Below, piece after piece: positions 58,166-64,000 of a DNA stretch of 64,000 nt (its first letter is position 1; every line of letters starts with the position of its first letter). A model generated the notes under the pieces. The model was not told the DNA's origin, did no database searches, and was given only the letters and a program-made list of their open reading frames with translations. A program made the position numbers and the translations under genes. The stretch lies in the NCBI GenBank assembly GCA_018057825.1, contig JAGPCY010000003.1, forward strand, positions 192,916-256,915. The letters are read 5' to 3'. The DNA is from Kofleriaceae bacterium. Lineage in GTDB: Bacteria; Myxococcota_A; Polyangia; Haliangiales; Haliangiaceae.

Positions 58166-58663
58166 CTACTCGGCGGCGAGCGCGTCGGGCACGACCAGGA
58201 TGTGGCGGTCGTCGCCCTCACCCTCGGACCGGCTGCTGACGCCGGGGATGTTCGCGATCGCCATGTGAACCACCCGCCGATCGTGGGCCGACATCGGCGC
58301 CAGCTCGACGATCTCCTTGCTCGCCAGGGCCTTCTCGCTCATCCGCTGGGCCAGGGCCTCGAGCCGCAACACATGCTTGTCGCGGTAGCCGCCGGCGTCG
58401 ACGATGATCGGCTTGCCCTTCTCACCCGAGCGCTCGCGGTAGACGTGCTTGGACACGACGTGCTGGAGCGCGTCGACGACCTGGCCCTTGCGGCCGATCA
58501 CGACGTCGGGATCCGAGGTCTGGACGTCGAGCACGATCTTGTCGTCGGACTCGTTGACGTCGATGTCGGCCGCGATCCCCATGCGATCGAGCAGGCCCAT
58601 CAGGAAATCGCACGCGCGCTCGGCGACGTCGTTGGCGTTGGTGGCTTCGGTGGCTTCGGTCAC
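58166..58663 (-). CDS. khpB: Jag/KhpB family RNA-binding protein
   Basis: A 165-residue protein with a KH domain ([19 protein letters not shown], the GRKG loop near 56-59) and an R3H domain near 120-160 ([12 protein letters not shown]). The N-terminal Jag segment is reduced to a short helical stretch. It lies between yidC and mnmE as in many bacteria, a conserved context of the rpmH-rnpA-yidD-yidC-jag-mnmE cluster. GTG start at 58663. Confidence 0.93.
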   Translation of the reverse strand: MTEATEATNANDVAERACDFLMGLLDRMGIAADIDVNESDDKIVLDVQTSDPDVVIGRKGQVVDALQHVVSKHVYRERSGEKGKPIIVDAGGYRDKHVLRLEALAQRMSEKALASKEIVELAPMSAHDRRVVHMAIANIPGVSSRSEGEGDDRHILVVPDALAAE

Positions 58664-58707
58664 GGCTGCCTCGCAGGAAAAGTGGCGAACGAGCTCGCCA
58701 CGGAGAA

Positions 58708-60663
58708 CTATCGGCGCTTGCCCTTGCGCTGGCCGCGACGCTGCGCGCCTGCCTTGGGCTTACTGCCCCCGCCGCCCGTGGACCCGCCCTTGCCGGCGGT
58801 CGGCTCGGGCGCGGACTCGGCGTCGTCGGCGTCATCGTCATCGCTGTCGGCGTCATCGTCCGCGTCGGCCGGCTTGGCCGCCTTGGCCTCGGCCTTCACC
58901 GGCTTGGCCTCGGCCTTGTCGGCCTTGGTCGCCTTCGCGTCGTCGTCCTCGGCCGGCTTGGCCACCGGCTTCACCGGGTCGCCCGATCGCTTCATGTACA
59001 GCGTGTGGGCGATGCCGAGGAGCGTGTTGGTCGTGATGTACACGGTCAGGCCGGCCGGGAAGAACAGACCCATGCCGCCGAACATGAGCGGCATGCCGTA
59101 CATGAGGATCTTCTGCTGCGCCGAGTCGGTGGTGGTCATCGGCTGCAGCTTCGACTGCAGGAACATGAAGCCCGTCAGGGCCACCGGCAGGATGAAGTAC
59201 GGATCGCGCTCGGTCAGATCGGTGAGCCAGCCGGGGATGAACACCGCCTGGTGCAGCTCGCCGGCGTGAGACAGCATCTGGTACAGGCCCATCCAGATCG
59301 GCATCTGCAACAGCATCGGCAGACAGCCGGCCAGCGGGTTGACGCCGTGGCGCTTGAACAGCGCCATCTGGGCCTCCTGCATCTTCTGGCGATCGTCGCC
59401 GTACTTCTTCTGCAGCGCCTCCATCTCCGGCTTGAGCGCCGCCATCGCCTTCATCGACTTCATGGACTTGTTCGTCCAGTACAGCGTCGCGAGCTTGACC
59501 AGGACGGTCAGCAGGATGATGGCGATGCCCCAGTTGCCGACCAGCCCGAACAGCGCGCGCAGGAGCCACAAGAGCGGCTTGGCGATGAAGCTGAACCAGC
59601 CGAAGTTGACGGTGTCGACCAGGCCCATCTTGAACCCGGCGACCTCGTCGGCGCGCTCGAACCGGTCGTGATAGGCAGGGCCGAGGTACGCGAACAGCTC
59701 CTTGCGCAGGGTGTCGCCGGCGGCGAGCTGGGTCACCGGATAGGTCAGGTCGACCTGGACGCCGTCCTTGGCGGTGGCCAGCGGGTACGTCGTGCACTCG
59801 AAGCTCTCGTTGCCGGCCGGCTTGGGCGACGCCGCGAACATGAAGTACGGCGTGGCCGCGCCGAAGAAGCGGATCGGGCCCGAGCGCGAGACCGGGCTCG
59901 TCGCGACCTTGGCCGGGCTCGCCGACTTGACGCTGCCGCCGACGTTGCACTTGCCCCACGGCCGCTTCGGCCACTTCTTCTGGCCGTCGACCTCGGGGGC
60001 GATGCCGAACATCGAGACCGCGAGCTGCTGGTTCGCGGCGCCCGGCACCTTGGCCTCGACGACGACCTTCAGCATCCAGTCGTCGGCCAGGAGCTCGAAG
60101 TCCTTGGTCACGACCAGCCCGGCCGGCGTGGTCGCGGTGTAGCGGACCTTGGTCTCCGACAGCTTCTCCCCGGTCCACGCGGTGCGCGCCGACAGCGGGA
60201 AGGTCGAGTTCACGAACGAGGTGTTGAGCAACCCGACGGCCGGGGTCGTCGAGATGAACAGGTCGTCATCGACGAGGCCGCTCTTGGTCGGGTCGACCAG
60301 GCGATGGACCCGCTTGATCGTGCCGCCGAGGTTCGAGAACGTCAGGCGAAAGCGCGGGCTGGCCAGCTCGAGGGTCTGCTCGTCGGGGAGCGGCGCCTCG
60401 ACCGGGGCGGGAGCGACCGTCGGCGCGCCGCTACCAGCGGCCGGGGCCGCGCTGCCCGCGGCCGGCGCCACGCCGCCCGAGCCCGACCCGCTGCCGCCCG
60501 CCCACGTCGGGCTGGTCGCCGTCGGCGCGGCGCTGCCCGAGCCCGACCCTGTGGCGACCGGCTTCTTGGCCGGCTTCTCGGGCGGGAACAAGACCTGCCA
60601 GCCGAAGAAGATCGCCGCGGCCAGGACCACGAACAGGACGATGCGCTTGCCTTGCTCTTCCAT
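58708..60663 (-). CDS. yidC: Membrane protein insertase YidC
   Basis: Inserts and folds inner-membrane proteins, alone or with SecYEG. It has 651 residues: an N-terminal membrane anchor (about 8-25), a Gly/Ser/Ala/Pro-rich spacer with GSGSGS runs (about 38-90), the periplasmic beta domain (about 95-355), and then the conserved five-span core. The core has [58 protein letters not shown] and [20 protein letters not shown]. The tail is long and charged, with Asp runs followed by a Lys/Arg cluster that could contact ribosomes. The start overlaps the yidD stop by one base. Confidence 0.96.
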   Translation of the reverse strand: MEEQGKRIVLFVVLAAAIFFGWQVLFPPEKPAKKPVATGSGSGSAAPTATSPTWAGGSGSGSGGVAPAAGSAAPAAGSGAPTVAPAPVEAPLPDEQTLELASPRFRLTFSNLGGTIKRVHRLVDPTKSGLVDDDLFISTTPAVGLLNTSFVNSTFPLSARTAWTGEKLSETKVRYTATTPAGLVVTKDFELLADDWMLKVVVEAKVPGAANQQLAVSMFGIAPEVDGQKKWPKRPWGKCNVGGSVKSASPAKVATSPVSRSGPIRFFGAATPYFMFAASPKPAGNESFECTTYPLATAKDGVQVDLTYPVTQLAAGDTLRKELFAYLGPAYHDRFERADEVAGFKMGLVDTVNFGWFSFIAKPLLWLLRALFGLVGNWGIAIILLTVLVKLATLYWTNKSMKSMKAMAALKPEMEALQKKYGDDRQKMQEAQMALFKRHGVNPLAGCLPMLLQMPIWMGLYQMLSHAGELHQAVFIPGWLTDLTERDPYFILPVALTGFMFLQSKLQPMTTTDSAQQKILMYGMPLMFGGMGLFFPAGLTVYITTNTLLGIAHTLYMKRSGDPVKPVAKPAEDDDAKATKADKAEAKPVKAEAKAAKPADADDDADSDDDDADDAESAPEPTAGKGGSTGGGGSKPKAGAQRRGQRKGKRR

Positions 60664-60962
60664 TACGGTTGTCCCTCTCGGGGGTCGGCGCCCGCGAGCG
60701 CGGGCCGCGGGGCCTCGAGGGCCCGGTGACCATGCGCGCAGCGCGGCCCATCGACCGGATCGTAGCCGCCGCGGCAAAACGGGTTGCAGCGGAGGATCCG
60801 CCAGACCGCCTTGCCCACGCCGACGATCACCCCGCGCCGCTGGATCGCTTCGATCGCGTACTCCGAGCACGTCGGCAAGAACCGACAGGTCGGCACGCGC
60901 TTCAACCCCGACAGGTAGCGTCGGTAGAAGCGAATCGGCGCGAGTACGATGCGGGTCAGCAC
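60663..60962 (-). CDS. yidD: Membrane protein insertion efficiency factor YidD
   Basis: A 99-residue YidD. It has [28 protein letters not shown] and [11 protein letters not shown] with the conserved Cys, and a somewhat longer Ala/Pro tail than usual. GTG start at 60962, overlapping the rnpA end by 7 bases; its stop shares a base with the yidC start. The order rpmH-rnpA-yidD-yidC is the classical one. Confidence 0.94.
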   Translation of the reverse strand: MLTRIVLAPIRFYRRYLSGLKRVPTCRFLPTCSEYAIEAIQRRGVIVGVGKAVWRILRCNPFCRGGYDPVDGPRCAHGHRALEAPRPALAGADPREGQP

Positions 60963-61330
60963 GTCGCGATCTTCTCGCTCAGCCGACGCAGCTCGCCGGC
61001 CAGGCCGGCCGACGACAACGCCGCCGACGGCTCCTTGGCGATAAACACGACGTCGACGCCCGCGGGAGCCCAGCCGTGTCGCCGCAGCCACTCCCGGGCC
61101 CGGCGTCTGATGCGGTTGCGTGTCACAGCGTTGCCGATTCGCTTGGTCACGGTGAAGCCGATGCGTCCGGGCGTAGCATGCTCGGAGGCGAGGCGCCGTA
61201 GCACCACCGCCACGAACGACGCGCTGTGAAACTTGCGCCCGCCGTGCTGGACCGCGAGGAACTCGGGCCGCCGGCGCAACCGCATCGACTTGGCGATCGC
61301 GTGGGGCCGGGAGGGAGTCCGCGCGGCCAT
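60956..61330 (-). CDS. rnpA: Ribonuclease P protein component
   Basis: Protein subunit of RNase P, which matures tRNA 5' ends. The 124-residue basic protein has [41 protein letters not shown] (RNR motif) and [11 protein letters not shown]. It lies 9 bases downstream of rpmH and overlaps yidD. Confidence 0.95.
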   Translation of the reverse strand: MAARTPSRPHAIAKSMRLRRRPEFLAVQHGGRKFHSASFVAVVLRRLASEHATPGRIGFTVTKRIGNAVTRNRIRRRAREWLRRHGWAPAGVDVVFIAKEPSAALSSAGLAGELRRLSEKIATC

Positions 61331-61339
61331 CAGCCCGCG

Positions 61340-61489
61340 CTACTTCTTCGCGGCGGTGACCGAGATCCGCTTGCGACCCTTGGCCCGACGACGACGAAGG
61401 ACTTCGCGGCCTCCGCGGGTCTTCTTACGGGCGCGGAAACCGTGGGTCCGCTTGCGGCTCTTGTTGTGTGGCTGGTACGTGCGCTTCAT
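61340..61489 (-). CDS. rpmH: Ribosomal protein L34
   Basis: A 49-residue protein with the typical L34 sequence [20 protein letters not shown] and a basic C-terminus ending [13 protein letters not shown] lies 7 bases before the ATG at 61489. A promoter-like pair is found just upstream (61520-61548). It is the first gene of the leftward rpmH-rnpA-yidD-yidC-khpB-mnmE operon and divergent from dnaA. Confidence 0.97.
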   Translation of the reverse strand: MKRTYQPHNKSRKRTHGFRARKKTRGGREVLRRRRAKGRKRISVTAAKK

Positions 61490-61519
61490 CGCGAGGCTCC
61501 GGGCTGTGCGGAACGTGGA

Positions 61520-61548
61520 TCGATACGCGACGAGTCCGGGGGTGTCAA
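61520..61548 (-). promoter_or_regulatory. Putative rpmH promoter
   Basis: On the leftward strand a perfect TTGACA (61548-61543) is followed after 17 bases by TATCGA (61525-61520), and the next base is T. The transcript would start near 61513, giving a leader of about 24 bases before the rpmH ATG. Confidence 0.6.
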
Positions 61549-61752
61549 GCCGACGCTCGCAGGATGTTCGATCGACAGGTCGCCGCAGAGCTAGCATCTC
61601 CCCGCGCTGAGCCAAGGGCCCACGGGCCGCCGGCGTCCGCGGCGGCCGACCGCGGAGCGGCGGAGCGACCATTCGCCGCGCCCCGGCGTCCTCCCGGTAC
61701 CGCGACCCGGCGGCGAGGTCGCGGGCGGCGGATCGCCCGCGCTTTTCGCCGG

Positions 61753-62104
61753 TTATCCACAACTCCGAGCCTGTGGATTCCGGAGTGACATCCGGAGTGG
61801 ATAATGAGATCGAAGGCTTCCTAACTCCAGCACCTTTCGGCCTTGCGCGGGCGCGCGCCGGTTTGCTACAGAACCCACCGCGAAACGTCACCGGAAGGAC
61901 GCATCGCGCCGCGGTTCCAAGGCCCCCGAAATTCCCGAGGGCCAGGGACCCCAGGAGCAAGCCCGGGTGGGCTTGGTCTGCCTTCCGCCTGTGGAAAACT
62001 CGTGTCTCACGTTCGGATTATCGAGGAGCAGGTCCCGTCCATGGCGTTGTCTTTCCAACGGAAATCGTGTGACTCGCGCACCCGCTGCCCCGCACTGTGG
62101 ATAA
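61753..62104. other. Candidate origin region rpmH-dnaA: DnaA boxes
   Basis: The 646-bp gap between rpmH and dnaA has two perfect DnaA boxes (TTATCCACA at 61753-61761; TGTGGATAA at 62096-62104). It also has near matches AGTGGATAA (61796-61804), TGTGGATTC (61772-61780) and TGTGGAAAA (61990-61998). Three of these cluster within 52 bp at 61753-61804. No coding frame is convincing. Confidence 0.65.
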
Positions 62105-62135
62105 CTTTGCACGGGCGCCGGCGGGAGGTGATGGC

Positions 62136-63512
<1,377 letters not shown>

Positions 63513-63815
63513 CCGCAGGAAGTCAGCCCGCCGTGGTACACGGCCGGTAGCTGTGGACAACCCTGCGGATCGGCGCGCCGGGTTGCCTGTGGGAAACCGA
63601 TGACCTGCCGCTATCCTCAGCTAGATCCACCGCCGACCACACGCCAGATCGCCCCTCGCTCCACCGCTCACCCGCCCCGATCTTCCAACGATCCCGCTCA
63701 CTCTGCCAACTGTCCACACCGTCCACAGGCCCTACTGATCTCTCTACTACCTTTCTGATCTCGATCTCTCTTAAAGAGATCCAGATCCCCCGCCCGAGAC
63801 GTTCGAGGAGACGCC
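63513..63815. other. dnaA-dnaN intergenic region, candidate origin
   Basis: A gap of 303 bp with DnaA-box-like sites TGTGGACAA (63552-63560), TGTGGGAAA (63588-63596), CTGTCCACA (63710-63718) and CCGTCCACA (63719-63727), the last two adjacent. These are followed by the most AT-rich stretch of the neighbourhood (63731-63783), which contains an inverted repeat GATCTCT/AGAGATC (63763-63781). Boxes next to an AT-rich stretch are the layout of an unwinding region. Confidence 0.65.
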
Positions 63816-64000
63816 ATGGAGTTCCGGATCCACAAAGCCGAGTTCATCCGCGGACTGCGCCTGGCGCAGAGCATCGCCGATCGCAAGAGCACGATGCCGA
63901 TGCTGGCCAACGTGCTCCTGCGGGTACAGAGCAAGTCGAAGCTCCTGTGCATGGCCACCGACCTGAACGTCTCGCTCACCGCCGAGCTCAAGGTCAACGG
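63816..64000 (+). CDS. dnaN: DNA polymerase III beta subunit (sliding clamp), N-terminal part
   Basis: The first 61 codons only; the gene runs off the right edge. MEFRIHKAEFIRGLRLAQSI and STMPMLANVLLRVQ match the beginning of the beta clamp. GAGGAG lies 5 bases before the ATG. It follows dnaA as in most bacterial origin regions. Confidence 0.95.
   Translation, partial: MEFRIHKAEFIRGLRLAQSIADRKSTMPMLANVLLRVQSKSKLLCMATDLNVSLTAELKVN

Overview
The window is about 64 kb of very GC-rich DNA (third codon positions almost all G or C). It looks like chromosome of a myxobacterium-like member of the Myxococcota. Three things point there: a Cys-rich DUF4215-repeat surface protein ending in a MYXO-CTERM-type Cys/Gly-hydrophobic-Arg tail (6075-8003), a response regulator fused to a DUF4388 domain (48035-50707), and parS palindromes of the GTTCCACGTGGAAC type. 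The right end is the replication-origin neighbourhood: rsmG, mnmE, jag/khpB, yidC, yidD, rnpA, rpmH, dnaA and the start of dnaN. The assignment rests on gene content only.

Layout. 1-420 holds a truncated GHKL ATPase gene of lower GC. 642-3608 is the B12-dependent ribonucleotide reductase nrdJ, preceded by a pair of NrdR boxes. 4188-6026 is one hexanucleotide repeat array split by a 1.5-kb DDE transposon whose ends carry six and seven inverted copies of a 19-bp site. 6075-12154 has a MYXO-CTERM protein, a lipoprotein and a 913-residue unknown protein. 12424-23611 mixes micro-ORFs, an aldehyde dehydrogenase, an AraC regulator, a HipA-like kinase, UvrD, lipoproteins, a membrane metalloprotease-like protein and an unusual Hsp70. 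23621-25654 is a DUF4157 (eCIS-associated) protein. 25750-32232 is hisB-hisH-hisA-hisF, a pirin, hisIE and a DinG-type helicase. 32196-36348 has folK, an FAH hydrolase, a large FHA protein and a CheY-like protein.

36447-43636 is a tightly coupled rightward five-gene operon: a UPF0104-type membrane protein, an M48-like protein lacking the catalytic Glu, two successive dynamin-like GTPases and rnhB. 43573-50707 runs leftward: response regulator/DUF4388/TPR protein, tsaD, rsmA, mutM, ECF sigma factor and a probable anti-sigma protein. 50782-52603 is a LarA-like protein and rsmG. 52838-56334 is bioD, bioA and bioF, with four parS sites. 56854-61489 is the leftward rpmH-rnpA-yidD-yidC-jag-mnmE cluster, and dnaA-dnaN run rightward from 62136.

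A theme of the window is a family of 6-bp repeat arrays (NCCGAN units, 130-370 bp) at six intergenic places, often touching a stop codon. Many neighbouring genes overlap by 1-4 bases (GTGA, ATGA, TGATG), which fixes several starts and indicates translational coupling. I saw no tRNA, rRNA, CRISPR array or prophage.
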